Notes: generated from the letters alone by a model not told the origin. A DNA stretch of 64,000 bases from Clytia hemisphaerica (GCA_902728285.1 CACVBU010000185.1:1668845-1732844); one strand, 5' to 3'. Shown: positions 33,723 through 46,132, counted from the first letter of the stretch. Numbers and translations: made by a program.

Positions 33723-34615
33723 TTATCTTTTGTTTCTATAGACAACAAAAAATACCAAACAATACAGTAATTTCAAATTCACTCCTCTAGGCTTTTTTTG
33801 TACGGCTTTCAATTCTCTTCCATTTATCTGCTCTAGAGTTTTGATGTTTCTTTCTTCTTTTGCCTCGAGTCTTTCTTTTATTCTCCTTGCCTCTGTCTTC
33901 AGCTGTACAAACATGTCGCTCTTCTCCTCCAATTTTTGTTCACAGCACACCTCTTTTTTTCTCCTTCCCTCTCTTTTGCGCTACAGTTGCTGTTTCTCCG
34001 TTTCACTTTTACACATCTGACAGAACTATTTCAGCAATGGGTTGTCTTCCAACTCTTTTATCTGGTGGTAAACTTTTACCAAATCGTTACCACATTGCTT
34101 GTTACAGTGGAACCATTTGTCACAACGGTCACATTGGATAGCCTTGATGGTAGACTCTGTCAATCATCAATACTCAAATGTCAATCTTTTACCTTCTTCA
34201 TATGATCCTCATATTCAATCTCTCTTGGTTGTTTCTTACTCTCTGTCTATTTCTTCATTCCTGAGTGTAACTACTGGTTGGCTTAAGGTTTCTTCCTCGC
34301 TTTGTGATATCATAGAATACCTCCTCTAAGTCTCCATCTTCCTGTTACTATCACGTTCTTGCACTTCTATGTTGTTGTTTTTCTTGCCTTCCATTATTTA
34401 TCTTTCTGTTTCTGATCTGATGGTTTATCTTGTTTTAGATATTTTACTGCCTCACTTTTTGTCTTGAAACTTTTGTAGTCAGAGCCTTTATAATTATATC
34501 CTTTCAATTGTTCTAGACATTCTTGAAATATCAATAACTCGAATAGTCCTTGCTGTCTGCAACTCTTACTGCATGGATTTTTTTCTCGATCATTCTTCTT
34601 ATGGGTGTGTGTCAC
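33723..34615 (-). pseudogene. Broken retroelement ORF: RNase H1 hybrid-binding-like domain, PHD-type finger, coiled coil
   Basis: Three blocks in order on the - strand. At 34615-34394, LKGYNYKGSDYKSFKTKSEA looks like the small RNA/DNA hybrid-binding (viroplasmin-like) domain of RNase H1. At about 34145-34010, CDRCDKWFHCNKQC, then a stop, then FCQMC: a PHD-type finger broken between its last ligand pairs. At 33950-33723, a charged coiled coil (KLEEKSDMFVQLKTEARRIK). Stops and frameshifts interrupt all joins. The finger plus coiled coil resembles the ORF at 1499-2497, so I take this as an ORF1-type retroelement relic. It lies directly upstream of the first CNOT9 coding exon. The hybrid-binding call is from motif memory and less certain. 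Confidence 0.55.
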
Positions 34616-34895
34616 ATCTGTCGCTCCTGCCTGGTGCTTGCTTTTAGACTAGCCTCTACTCTCCTGATGCCTGCTAGCTCTCAGTGTAGTATAGTAATTT
34701 TATTAATGTCCTTTGAAACTCTGTATCAACAGGCCTCACACTCCAGAAATTATAAAGGATAAAGAAAGGATAACACAGTCAGCCTTCTTAAAAATGACAG
34801 ATTAATGTATACATCCTATCCTGGCAGTGCTGCAAATAAGGAAATTTCATTTGGCTGGTAATTTTTCAAGCTTTAAAGAGAATGATTTGGGCAGG

Positions 34896-35490
34896 GGATC
34901 ATGGTCAAAAATAGTGTGACATTTGAAAATTGACAATTTTTCAATCTTTTTACACTTCAGGTGATAAATGTGGCTGACATTAGTTTTGACAGCTGAAAAT
35001 TTACACACTTCAAGTTCAAAGCTTAACCTAGGCTTCTAGTAGTTTGAAAAGTTCTGTTAGGTGATGGTTTGTGGCTTACAACCATTTACAGTTGACTACT
35101 TGGAACTGTCAACCACATGTTTTCACGTTGAGTTTTAACCACGATCCATCACCCATTAATAAAAATTTTAATTCTCTATCGTTTCATTGAAATTTTCGCT
35201 GTTTTTTTTACACATACCTGGTAAGCCACAATTGTTCTCTAAAAATTGTGACTGACGTAAGCCACATGACAATATAAGCCACAAAAAATCACCTGATTTA
35301 AAGTGAAATTTAGGGATATCTAGAAGAGATATTGTAACCGTTTTTTCTGCACTTTGAAATTCGATCTTTTCCCCTTTTGAGGAATATATAAACTTAGTGT
35401 CAGCCACATTATATCACCTAAAAACCTTTGGTTAAAGATATCATATACAAAATGTCACAAAAACAGGGGGTATTTTTGACCATGTTCAGG
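34896..35490. mobile_element. Foldback element
   Basis: ggatcatggtcaaaaa...gtgacattt (34896-34925) is inverted at 35448-35487. The inner pair aatgtggctgacatta / tagtgtcagccacatt also matches. It stands 55 bp left of the larger foldback at 35546. Confidence 0.6.
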
Positions 35491-35545
35491 GGGTCTGGCG
35501 GAACCCCTTTAAAATTTTGACTGAAATGACCTTTAGATTGGTTAA

Positions 35546-36460
35546 GAGCCATTTTTTTTAAAAATCTTCAGAATAAAGAAAGTGTGATACCTCACCCTCT
35601 TAGATTTTGATGAAATTTTGACCAAATGATCCATCACACAAGAAAATAAGACCATGAAAATTTCACCTTGATATCTCAAGTAGTTTTGAAGATACAGAGT
35701 CTCAAAGATAGGCTACTAAGCGGAAATTGACCCCTAAAAATCATGAACTCTGGTGGGGAGCAGATTTTGAAAGCCAATGAATTTTTATTCAAGTACATTA
35801 GAAAGCTGATTTACAGTGGATTTCAAGAACTTTTTGTAGGGAATCAGAAAAAATCAAATTGAATCTCCAAAATTTTCCCCGAAAATCTCTAGCACCTCCT
35901 GTAGAGGGCTTCAAACTTTGTGTAATCTGGGTTTGGAAGCACTTTTAGCTGTCTGCTGATGGTCCTTGGAGACTTTTTTGAAGCAAACTTTTGACCTGGA
36001 GTGGTTTACTGGTGGGTTTTGGCCACAAAAATAACATTTTCAGGATTTCTATTTTTGCGTAAGCGTCAAAAATGGCCGAAAAAATTGCTATTTTGGCTGA
36101 TCTGGAGCAAAATTCAAGATGGCGTATCTTTTTGAACCCCCCATTTGGAGACTCAATTTGATTTTTTCTGATTCCCTACAAAAAGTTCTTGAAATCCACT
36201 GTAAATCAGCTTTCTAATGTACTTGAATAAAAATTCATTGGCTTTCAAAATCTGCTCCCCACCAGAGTTCATGATTTTTAGGGGTCAATTTCCGCTTAGT
36301 AGCCTATCTTTGAGACGCTGTATCTTCAAAACTACTTGAGATATCAAGGTGAAATTTTCAGGGTCTTATTTTCTTGTGTGATGGATCATTTGGTCAAAAT
36401 TTCATCAAAATCCAAGAGGATGAGGTATCACACCCTGAAGACTCTTAAAAAAAATGGCTC
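35546..36460. mobile_element. 915-bp foldback element with TTAA duplication
   Basis: TTAA at 35542-35545 and 36461-36464. Arms of about 320 bp (35546-35875 and 36135-36460) are near-identical inverse copies (few mismatches, e.g. agagtctcaaagat / gacgctgtatc), around a 260-bp loop. The short ORFs in it are incidental. Confidence 0.92.
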
Positions 36461-36464
36461 TTAA

Positions 36465-37763
36465 ACACCTATTTCAATACAAAACCTATTCCTCTTTTAA
36501 TAAGAAGCGCTATAAAGTATTTATCAAAGCCTCTAGTCTTCAAGATTTTTAATCGGACAAAATGAAAAACTGAGCTTCACAGTGAAACTAGAAACTACGA
36601 AATGACTGGTATTTATATTTACTTCTAGTTCTACGTTCTAGTTTTATTAATTAATTACATAATACCCTAATGTACATTATCATGATATTGATAATAAAAG
36701 TAATCAAAAATACCTAATAAAACGAAAACGACTAAAGCTAAAAGGGACTGCAATAAAAAGTAGCTAATGCAAAGCTAAAAGTAGCAAGAAATGACTGGAG
36801 CTGAAATACCACCACAAGGATATAGTACCTTATTGGAACTGATTTTCGTGGTCGAAAAAAAATATCCGAAAAAATGCATTTCATGGGTTTTAATTTTTGT
36901 GTTTTTTTTCATTCTGGAATTTTCGCAGGTCTTAATTTTCCAGAATTTTCGCGGTTTTGCCCTTTTTTGGACAAATTTCTTTCATTTTCCTAGGGATTTT
37001 TCAAATTTTTCGATAAAATTTGAAAAAATTGTATTTCGCAGGAATTAATTTTGCGGTTTTTAACTTTCTTTTTCTTTCTTTCTCACCCCTCAAATATTTT
37101 TTTCAATCCGTGATCCTAAGGCTTAGGTTTTTTCTCATCTTCAATTTTCTGAAGAAAGCGGGAATTTGATGCAAGAGTTAGATTGACAACAAAGTACCAT
37201 AAAAAATCATCGAATAAAAGAACTTTAAATCTTAAGTATTTTCATTTTGAAGAATTGGTGCAAAAAAGTGAAACATGGAAAAGTTTTATTTTTTATTGGT
37301 TCAATCGAAATAGGGGATTTGGAAAACTTTCTATGTTTCGTTTTTTGCACAAACCCCTGCAACTATGGGCAAGCACTCTGTTGCTAAGGTGTGGACAATC
37401 GAATGTCGAGTACCAAAATTTCAAAAAAATTTTGAGTATTCGATCACTTTCTTAACAACCCTTCGAAGACTCTATAACTGTTCGAGTACTTTGATTGTTA
37501 TTGATTACTTTCGATAACTTTGATAACTTCGATAACCAATTGATTACTTTGATAACCAATTACTATGATGTATCTTAAAAAAAAAACAAAAAAACTGACC
37601 TAAAACCAAAGCACAAAAAGAAGCCCCACCATAAAGATTGACCCCCTTATTTCCCAGCCATTTTCCCCCACCATTTTGTGTGCCTTAGCCCTGGGTTTCC
37701 TCAACTCATATCACGCATTGGTAAAAACTCACGTAAACTTGGTTTCAGATTATTTTGACCTAA
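36465..37763. other. AT-rich stretch, simple repeats only
   Basis: ttttcgcgg/ttttgcgg phrases at 36900-37060 and a degenerate gat(a/t)ac(t/c)tt array at 37470-37560. No gene supported. Confidence 0.5.
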
Positions 37764-37991
37764 TACCGTGAGATTGGGTAACTTGCATCAGTGGAGGCTA
37801 ACATGCATAGCCCTAAAAATGAATGACCTGGTGGCTGGTCATTAAAAATACAAAGTTAAATCAAAACAAAAATGGTAGAGTAGAGCTGTGAGCGGAGCTG
37901 AATATAGTTTATTTTAATGACCAGCCAGGTCATTCATTTGAGGGCTATGCATGTTAGCCTCCACTGATGCAAGTTACCCACTCTCACGGTA
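37764..37991. mobile_element. MITE with long TIRs
   Basis: taccgtgagattgggtaact... at 37764-37850 pairs with 37910-37991 (ends ...tctcacggta). TA at both outer ends fits a TA duplication. Confidence 0.82.
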
Positions 37992-38429
37992 ATCTTGATG
38001 AAGAAAAATAAAGTTTCTTTAGTTTTTTCCAAACGCGGATGGAATCAATATATACATGAAAAAATTTTACTTTCCTATTTAGCATCCCTAAATCTCCTAA
38101 TTTGGATACTACTATCCTAAAATTTGCAATAATCCTTGACTGGTTGTGAAGAATAAACCAGATAACAGGTATCTAACAAAATGAATCGAATTTTTCCAAA
38201 ATTTTCAAAATTTCAATCAAGTCCCACTGCTTTATCTACCATGTTATTTCTAGCTTTACAACTGAGCAATTTTCGAGCGTGAAAACTTCTAATCTCATAA
38301 CAATAACAGATCACCATTGCTAGGTTTACAGCGCAGCGTCCCGTGAGTGGAGCGGAGGATCTGCTTGGAGATTAGAAAACTTCTCGAATTTGATTGGCTG
38401 ATGATAACGTCATTGTAGGCTGTCAACTA

Positions 38430-38930
38430 GCCGTATTGTATAAGGGTTGCGAAGCGATCAAGACTCCACCTCAATTCGCAAGTTGCTACAATCTTTCAAG
38501 AAATATATTGAGAATTCCGGTCATTTTGACGTTTTTCGAGATTTAAAGTTCGGGCGAAAAAGCCGATTTTGGGCTATCTCTTTAATTTAATCGAATATTT
38601 CAATTTGAGACGGGTAGGCAGACTTCCAGGCTAGATTCGGAGCCTTACTGGACCATTTTTGAACTTTTGGATCCTCAGATCCTAAGGTGGGCGTTAAAAC
38701 TCAGAGTTAAAACTCTACCCTTCGAACCTACTTTAGAGCACTTACAAATCGATTGTGGTTTCGAAACACCCCGGTGGATTTCCCTTTTGTCTCAAATATT
38801 TCTTGAAGGATTGTAGCAAAATAAGAGACACTCTTCTAACTAGCCGTATTGTATAAGGGTTGCGAAGCGATCCAAGACTCCACCTCAATTTGCAAGTTGC
38901 TAGCAAAATTAATAAGAGACACTCTAAAAA
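38430..38930. repeat. Direct duplication of a roughly 70-bp segment, one copy interrupted
   Basis: ctagccgtattgtataaggg to caagttgcta occurs at 38429-38488 and again at 38840-38902. The second copy continues directly into gcaaaatt.aataagagacac. The first does so only after a 325-bp MITE. Confidence 0.88.
38489..38813. mobile_element. Tc1/mariner-type MITE with empty paralogous site
   Basis: TA at 38487-38488 and 38814-38815. TIRs caatctttcaagaaatat / caatccttcaagaaatat. The empty site gttgcTAgcaaaa is at 38896-38908. Confidence 0.88.
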
Positions 38931-40157
38931 TCCCTCTAATAAAGCCGCTATAGAAACAGGGTCGTAAGAGCCTTAATGCCAAACACACCACATTATCCAT
39001 GGCGGCAGAACACCCGCCACCGCCCGCGCATCACTCTTTTTTTCCTTCTAGTTATTCTAGTGTAAATGGTGCCTTAAAAAATTCGAACGATATTTGTCGA
39101 ATGATCGAACATTTTTATTCAAATCACGAATCGTCTGTCGAATGAAATCATCAACAAAACATAAAAATAAAACAAAAATAAAAATGTACAAAGATGGTTT
39201 GTTGGTTCTTGGGTAGTTTTGATTTAATTCTTGACAAATTCGACAAATTTGATTTACCTCAGTACTTCTTTATCATAGAATATCCACTTGATTTTGCAAG
39301 GTAAGTTTCGTTCTTATCTGATATTCCGATGGCGGATTAGCGGCCGCCCACGCTAAAGCTCTAAAGGGAGCGGGTCATTTTCCCATCGGAGAGGAATGAT
39401 AATCGGCCTTTGATGTGCCGCATCCTCAGTCGGGTTCAACGGTCCTTGCCCGTAAACGTAGAAATATTTCAGTTGGACCGGCCAATCCCGCCCCGAAAAC
39501 GAGAGCTGGGTTACCAGACCTCCCGCTGCAAAATTCTTGACGCAGTCTCACAAAATTCCGTAATGTAAACCTTCCAGATGTTGAAAATTTTGCCGACCTT
39601 CAGAGCTTTAGCGTGTTGGAAGTCAATTTCACCATCTGGGTGCCAGATAAGTTTCGTTCACTAAAAGAGCACTCCTTCCACCCGCGCGACTTGCAAAACC
39701 TCTCATTGATTGACCTTATTTGATATATGATACTTGCTGTTAAAAGTCGAGGGATGATGAAGATCCTTTCTGTCACCGTTCAAACTAATTTTTTTTCATT
39801 TAACAGCAAAATAAACATTTAAAACCGAAGAACCACTGCTTAGATTGCTTAGATGCGTGCCGCCCGCGCGGCAATCTGATCAACTTCAGATTCTAAGTCC
39901 GTGTTTCGGCTTCCGGTAATTTTTTTGCTGTTCACTGCTAGGGTACACCATTTTAAAACGGCATTTTTCACAGTCCTATCTATCAAACCGAGAAAATTTT
40001 CGTAGCTTTAAGCCAAACCATTCAAGGTCATTTTGATAAAATCATCGGTTTGAAGATGTGATTTATATAGCAAATTTTATAGCAAATTTTCGCTTGGGAT
40101 AGAAGTTAAAGGTACGTGCACAATATAGCAAAACTGCTTCGCTCATAAATTCGCTTC
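38930..40157. repeat. Tandem duplication, copy A (about 890 bp plus MITE)
   Basis: aaaaatccctctaataaagc through ctcataaattcgcttcac is repeated head to tail at 40158-41046 with about 96% identity by eye. Copy A contains an extra 337-bp element at 39314-39650. The ORF at 40356-40544 lies in the repeat and is not supported. Confidence 0.9.
39314..39650. mobile_element. MITE with 9-bp duplication and empty site in the tandem copy
   Basis: Exact direct repeats gtttcgttc at 39305-39313 and 39651-39659. Termini ttatctg / cagataa, with longer TIR similarity through cacgctaaagctct. The uninserted site gtttcattcactaaaag is at 40525-40541. Its interior is clearly more GC-rich than the surroundings. Confidence 0.92.
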
Positions 40158-41046
40158 ACAAAAATCCCTTTAATAAAGCCGCTATAGAGACAGGGTCGTA
40201 AGAGCCTTAATGCCAAACACACCACATAATCCACGGCGGCACAACACCCGCCGCCGCCGCGCGCGCATCGCTCTTTTTTTCCTTCTAGTTATTCTAGTGT
40301 AAATGGTGCCTTAATAAAATCGAACGATATTGGTCGAATGATCGAACATTTTTATTCAAATCACGAATCGTCTGTCGAAATCATCAAAACATAAAAATAA
40401 AACAAAAACAAAAATGTACAAAGATGGTTTGTTGGTTCTTGGGCAGTTTTGATTTAATTCTTGATAAATTCGACAAATTTGATTACCTCCGTACTTCTTT
40501 ATCATAGAATACCCACTTGATTTTGCAAGGTAAGTTTCATTCACTAAAAGAGCACTCCTTCCGCCCGCGCGACTTGCAAAAACCTCTCATTGATTGACCT
40601 TATTTGATATATGATACTTGCTGTTAAAAGTCGAGGGATGATGAAGATCCTTTCTGTCACCGTTCAAACTAATTTTTTTTCATTTAACAGCAAAATAAAC
40701 AATTAAAACCGAAGAACCACTGCTTAGATTGCTTAGATGCGTGCCGCTCGCACGAAAATCTGATCAACTTCAGATTCTAAGTCCGTGTTTCGGCTTCCGG
40801 TAATTTTTTTGCTGTTCACTGCTAAGGTACACCATTTTAAAATGGCATTTTTCGCAGTCCTTGCTACCAAACCGAGAAAGTTTTCGTGGCTTTAAGCCAA
40901 ACCATTCAAGGTCATTTTGATAAAATCATCGGTTTGAAGATGTGATTTATATAGCAAATTTTATAGCAAATTTTTGCTTGGGATAGAAGTTAAAGAAAGG
41001 TACGTGCACAATATAGCAAAACTGCTTCGCTCATAAATTCGCTTCG
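40158..41046. repeat. Tandem duplication, copy B (about 890 bp)
   Basis: Second unit of the head-to-tail duplication; lacks the 337-bp MITE. It contains a GC-rich ccgccgccgcgcgcgcgc stretch near 40250. Confidence 0.9.
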
Positions 41047-41148
41047 CAATAAATGGACCAATCAAGTTTTCTGTTTAAAGCGCACATCTCTTTGAAATCT
41101 GAGCGCGCGCTTTGTTGTAGGGATAAGTTAGCCTATTGGGCTATCTAA

Positions 41149-41829
41149 GGCAATCTATATTAACCCGACCCATTGAGTTTAAAGCCCGAAGGGCTAGAGT
41201 ATAATGTCTAACCTTTCTCTGGCAAGAAAAAGTGAAGCCTTAAAAAATGCGCCGTATTTTTGACGACAGATTGAATCTAGCAATTCCTTTGTTTATGATT
41301 GTTATTTTTTTGGTAGGAAATCCTAGGATTTGTTGGCTTCAAATCATACCCAAGAGATTACTTCTTACGCCTTCGGCTTCTACTTCATTGACCGGACCTC
41401 GACCTCGACCCTGACCCTGGAAAAAGGCCGACCCTCGACCCTTGGAAAAAAGCCGACCCTCGACCCAAATACAATAAAAAGCCGACCCTGGGTAAAAAAA
41501 ACTGTTTTTGGTAGTGTTTTAAAATGAGATTGACATATCTTAATATTAAAAATTGAGCAGACAAGCAGGGGGTGGGCTACTCACGCTTTTTTTATAAGAA
41601 TATGTCAGCCTCGTTGTCCCGCCCCCGTGGTTTCACTGTGAGTGGAAGATCGTGTTCTAATGATCAGATTATGGAATATTCATCCAAAAAAATTCTTGTA
41701 AAAGTCGCTAAAGCATTTTTTTACCCAGGGTCGGGTAGTCTAGTCGAGGGTCGGCTTTTTCCAAGGGTGGAGGGTCGGACTTATTTTAGGGTCAGGGTCG
41801 AGGTCGAGGTCGGGTTAGTATAGATTGCC
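41149..41829. mobile_element. Inverted-repeat element with (GACCCT)-like arms
   Basis: Ends ggcaatctatattaacccga (41149) and its inverse at 41809-41829. Inner arms of repeated gacctcgaccctgacc (41396-41500) pair with 41735-41810. Another MITE interrupts the left arm. Confidence 0.75.
41177..41385. mobile_element. hAT-like MITE nested in the 41149-41829 element
   Basis: cattga flanks both sides (41171-41176, 41386-41391). It shares aaagcccgaagggctagag and the ggtaggaaatcctagg palindrome with the copies at 16506 and 60241. Exact ends uncertain by a few bases. Confidence 0.58.
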
Positions 41830-42294
41830 AAAATCCGGGGCGTCCACCAACCGCCCCTAGCTAACAAAACAAAACAAACCGATTTTTCATTTTTGGAACT
41901 CGGAATCTTCTTGTTCTTTTTGGTGCTAGTCTTCCACCTGCACGTGACTCTGATGATCTAAAATGGTACCTGGAATGCTGAGGTTTATCTTTGTCTTTTT
42001 TCTTTTCAACGTTTGTCGTTAACATTTTTTCTCTGATGCCACAGCTGTGATGTGTAGAGCTATAAAGTCCCAAAAACATGCAGAGCATGCATACATGTAT
42101 TTACCGTCAATTGTTCTAACTTGGGACTATCTGACAAAACATGGGACAGCAATTCGGCCACCATTTCATCGAACCTCCAAAGTCATTTGATTTGATAGTC
42201 TGGGAGCAGTATCGAGAAATAGCAATTTTGCTCAACCCAGAAGGTGAATGGGATTGTTATACATCGTTGGAACAGGAATTTTATGCTGATTATG

Positions 42295-43722
42295 AGGCCC
42301 CCCCAGCGGTTGGCGTGATGGCGTGATGGAGGGTTTTTCGTGGCGTGATGGCGTGAAATTTTGAAAAAAACGGCGTGATGGCGTGAAAATGAAGTGCCGG
42401 CGTGATCGTGAAATCGAGTTTTTTTAGGCGTGATGGCGTGAAAATGAAGTGACGGCGTGATCGTGAAATCGAGTTTTTTTAGGCGTGATGGCGTGAAATT
42501 TGCAGTTCAGCGTGATCGTGAAAATTATATTTATTACTTGAATCGTATTTCTATGTCCATTTTAGCCAATTTAGAGGGTTTAAATTTCAAAATTTTCTTG
42601 GTCGGCCCCAACTATGGTGGGGCCTCCTTTAGATTAGACTTCATTTTAAAACATAAAAGATACGGTGCAAACAGTTCTATTCATCTGCCATTTATCCTTG
42701 TAACTTCCGATTGTTTTTAGCAGTTGCTAGCTAGTCTTCAAAATAAAGTCGAATGCTATGAAAAGGTTGAAAATTGAAAGTTTTTTCCCGTCAGCGCAAA
42801 CCATGGTTGCGCTTCCTCCGTAACTAACATTTCCCTCTCTTTCTTAGATGCTTATTCTTAGATGCATCCAAGACACCAGTTCCTTTATTTTAGTAAAATA
42901 TACATTTGTAGCAAAGCCAAACAGAAAGAAGCAACAGGTTTATTATGAGGCGTAATTTTAAGCAGATTGATCAAAGGAATCCTGTGATGTTTAAACCATA
43001 TTTTGGAAAAAAGAGAGTAAATCTAAATGAGGGCGGTTTTAGCCATACTAAATTATAAAATTCTCCTGTCGACGCAAACCATGGTTGCGCCTCCTCGTTC
43101 CTCTTTTGAAAACTATTCACGCTAATTCACAATTAATGCCCCCCTCATGTTGCTTGTACTTTTAAAAGATTTCCATTATTTTTACATGAATTATTTTTCA
43201 AATTGAATTGAAATGGATCCTAAAATAGCACTTTGAGCCCTTCAAAATTCAAAAATTTTCTCAGTTACCCAACCATGGTGGACTTTGCTAATTTACTCAA
43301 ACCGGTGCCCTTTGTTGTGACCAGTTGTCCAACAATTTTTGATATGCATAAGTCAAGATTACGTCATTTTTCCTATCGAAAACACCCGAAAAAACTGGAA
43401 TTTACCCCTGTGTATTACTAAAAATTAGAAAAAGAGAGGTCAAATTTCTTCCAGATTTTTCCGATGTTTCTGATAGGAAAAATGATATGATCTTGACTTA
43501 CTTACGCTTATGAGAATGCCGATGAAAAACTGATTGACGACCAAACACACAGTTTATATAACAAAAATTATGAGCATGAAAATTAAATTTCCTAGGCGTA
43601 ATGGCGTGAAATCGAAAAAAATTGGCGTGATCGTGAAAATCAAATTTTTCAGGCGTGATGGCGTGAAATCGAAAAAAAGATTGGCGTGATGGCGTGAATT
43701 TTGGGTCCGCTGGGGGGGGCCT
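42295..43722. mobile_element. GCGTGATGG-repeat element (copy 1) inserted in the foldback left arm
   Basis: TIRs aggccccccccagcgg / ccgctggggggggcct. Flanks tgattatg (42287-42294) and cgattatg (43723-43730), an 8-bp duplication with one mismatch. Subterminal arrays of ggcgtgatggcgtgaaat at both ends (42310-42530 and 43590-43700). The matching site in the right arm (near 48170-48182) is uninterrupted. Confidence 0.88.
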
Positions 43723-44722
43723 CGATTATGGAAACCCGAGTCTTAAAAAGTTTATCCTGGACAAAATTGCAAACGAGGCTGGAGTTTGCACTCCCTCGTG
43801 GTGTCTTTTCGATTTTACCTGTTTTAGAAAATTGCTTACTGTCAGCAAAGTAAAGGGTTTTAGAATTTTATTTTTTATGCAAATTGTTGTCAATAGAATG
43901 GGCTAATAGAAAAAAATTCATAAATCTCAAAAAAAATATTTTTGCACTCCATCTTGGAGGATTTTGGCGAAAAATCGATGTTTTTTCGTAAAATTCGTCA
44001 AAAACTAGTCTATAAACTACTTAAATTATGTTAAAATAAGTCCAAAATACTTTCCTGCTAAAAATACTATATAAGAATAAGAAATTATAACAAAATAAAG
44101 AAAAATCGACTCGAGACGCTATTTTGCACTCCCCCGTTGGTGCTTTTATTGAAAAAACAAGATTGTTGGTGTTTTTGAAGAAGACATAACATTTTCTGGC
44201 TTTTCCTTTGATCTACGACTGGAAAGCCTATCTTTTTCTTAGAATCATTTTTATCCAACACGAAATGCAAAATATTCTAAAAAATGACCCTCCTTCGCTG
44301 GGTTTTTGAGCCAAAATTAAGTTATTTTACTTAAAATTCGTCAAAAACTAATCTATGAATCACCTGGAATTACTGAAATTGTGTCGAAATAAGTCCACAA
44401 TTATTTCTTACAGAAAATACTATAAAAGAATAAGAAAGCATAACAAAATAATAGAAAAATCGGCTCAAAGTCAAAACGCTATTTTGTACTCCCCCGTTGG
44501 TGTTTTTTAGATAAACGATATTTTGGGTGTCTTTGAAGAAAATAATATAACAATTTGTAGCTTTTCCTTTGATCTACGACTGAAAATCCTGTGTTTCTCC
44601 TAGAATCATTTTTTTCAACACAATATGCAAAAGAAATCTGAATAAATCACCCTCCTTCGCTCGGTGTTAGGCCAAAATTTAGTATCTTTGCTTAAATTTC
44701 ATTAAAAACTAGTTATTATCCA

Positions 44723-45707
44723 TTGAAATCGTGCCTACGTGAGCTTTTTAAAGTCACAGAGGTTCAAGATGTTACGACATGGACCGGCTGCCGGAAAATT
44801 TTATCACTGAAACTGTCTTCTCCAACAATCATCGGGAATGGTCCTTCACTCCCTGGTGCTGATGAAGTCTACAATATCTTAATCAATGTTCAAAATATCA
44901 CCATTTTCATGGGTGGGTTTCATAGAGCGATGAAGAACCATTTTTATGATATGAGTTTTCTGCGATCCCACTGTCGTTATTCTACTCTTTTGTGCTTAAT
45001 TGTTGTGGCGATGGAATAAGCATGGGGGTGGGTGTTCCAGGAGAAATCCAATAAAAGAGGGGGGTCATAATAAAGTGATATTGGGGTGATTTTGCTAAAA
45101 AGCCCTAGGAAAATGAAGGTTTTAGCGATTTTTAAGGAAAATTTCATAAAAATGGGGGGTCTTTATGAAATGATATCGAGGGTAAAAAATTTGAAAAAAA
45201 TGTAAAACAACTCCCCTAGCCACTACAATTAAGTACGAAGGAGAACCCAAATAAAACAATGCGAATTGCGGGAAAAAGTAGATTACTCCACGCGGGCTTG
45301 AATTCAAAGAAAGCGCAGTTCCTTCTTTACCTTCTCATCCCAAATCAGAAGAAAAGTCCATCACAGTCATCGAATACATGGCTGTCGTCCAAAAAGTTCT
45401 TGCCATTGCTAAACCAAAGTCAATCGATGACGCTAAAACGTCAATAGAATCACACGTCCGTCCTTCGTTAAAAGAAAGTCGAATTGTAGTAGTTATACAC
45501 CACCATTACGATTTTCGGCCATCCATGAAAAAAGAAAGTGAACACCAACGCTGTGGCAGCTCGAAAAAGCAACCAGAGTATCAAATTGCTCATCCGAAAC
45601 AGGCTTTGGTTGTCGATTTTACCACCTTTTTATCCAATCCAAAAAACAACGTAAGTTTGGTCAACCACCTTTTCAAAATGTGGAAATTTTTCTTCTCTAC
45701 TTTCTGA
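44723..45707 (+). pseudogene. Fragments of a multicopy transposon-associated protein inside the foldback
   Basis: 44723-45019 reads VTTWTGCRKILSL...IFMGGFHRAM. About 45320-45707 reads VIEYMAVVQKVLAIAKPKSI, then HHHYDFRPSMKKESEHQRCG and DFTTFLSNPKNNVSLVNHLF. The MGGFH block followed by a (F)D.Y...SIK..R.RG-like block and a short FL.N..NK..L block recalls, from memory, a large uncharacterised protein family with many genomic copies in some invertebrates. Frames change between the pieces and no full ORF exists. Function unknown. Confidence 0.45.
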
Positions 45708-46132
45708 AGGGTGGGGCGGGGGAGGGGGAGGGTCCAGGGTTTTCGGTGACACGGTTTCGGCCTTTTTCTGTTCGTTATTTCGGTATTTTATAAAATATGT
45801 ACGGTATTATATTCAAAATGTTGCTAGTGATGGTAATATCCATGAAACTTCAGCATTCGGTATTTTACCTATGGAATTTAGGTGTTATTTCGGTAACTTT
45901 TCCTGAACTATATTCTTTATGAAGAAGTTTCCAAAAATTGCCTGCGGCGCTAAACTATCTTCAAATTTAGAAAACTACTAGTACACCCCTGTTTCAAATA
46001 CGTTGTTTGGCACTTGCCCGTTGCCCGCACGTCCCCGTTGTATACTTATACAACCATCATAGTCCTTAAACCAGTGAAAGTTTTGTTGTTTTGCTAAGTT
46101 TTTGTACTAACTTTAACGAAGGTGATGGGATG

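Noticed and set aside
33860..34762. Several + strand Ser/Phe-rich ORFs
   Set aside because: Antisense to the retroelement relic; no domain character.
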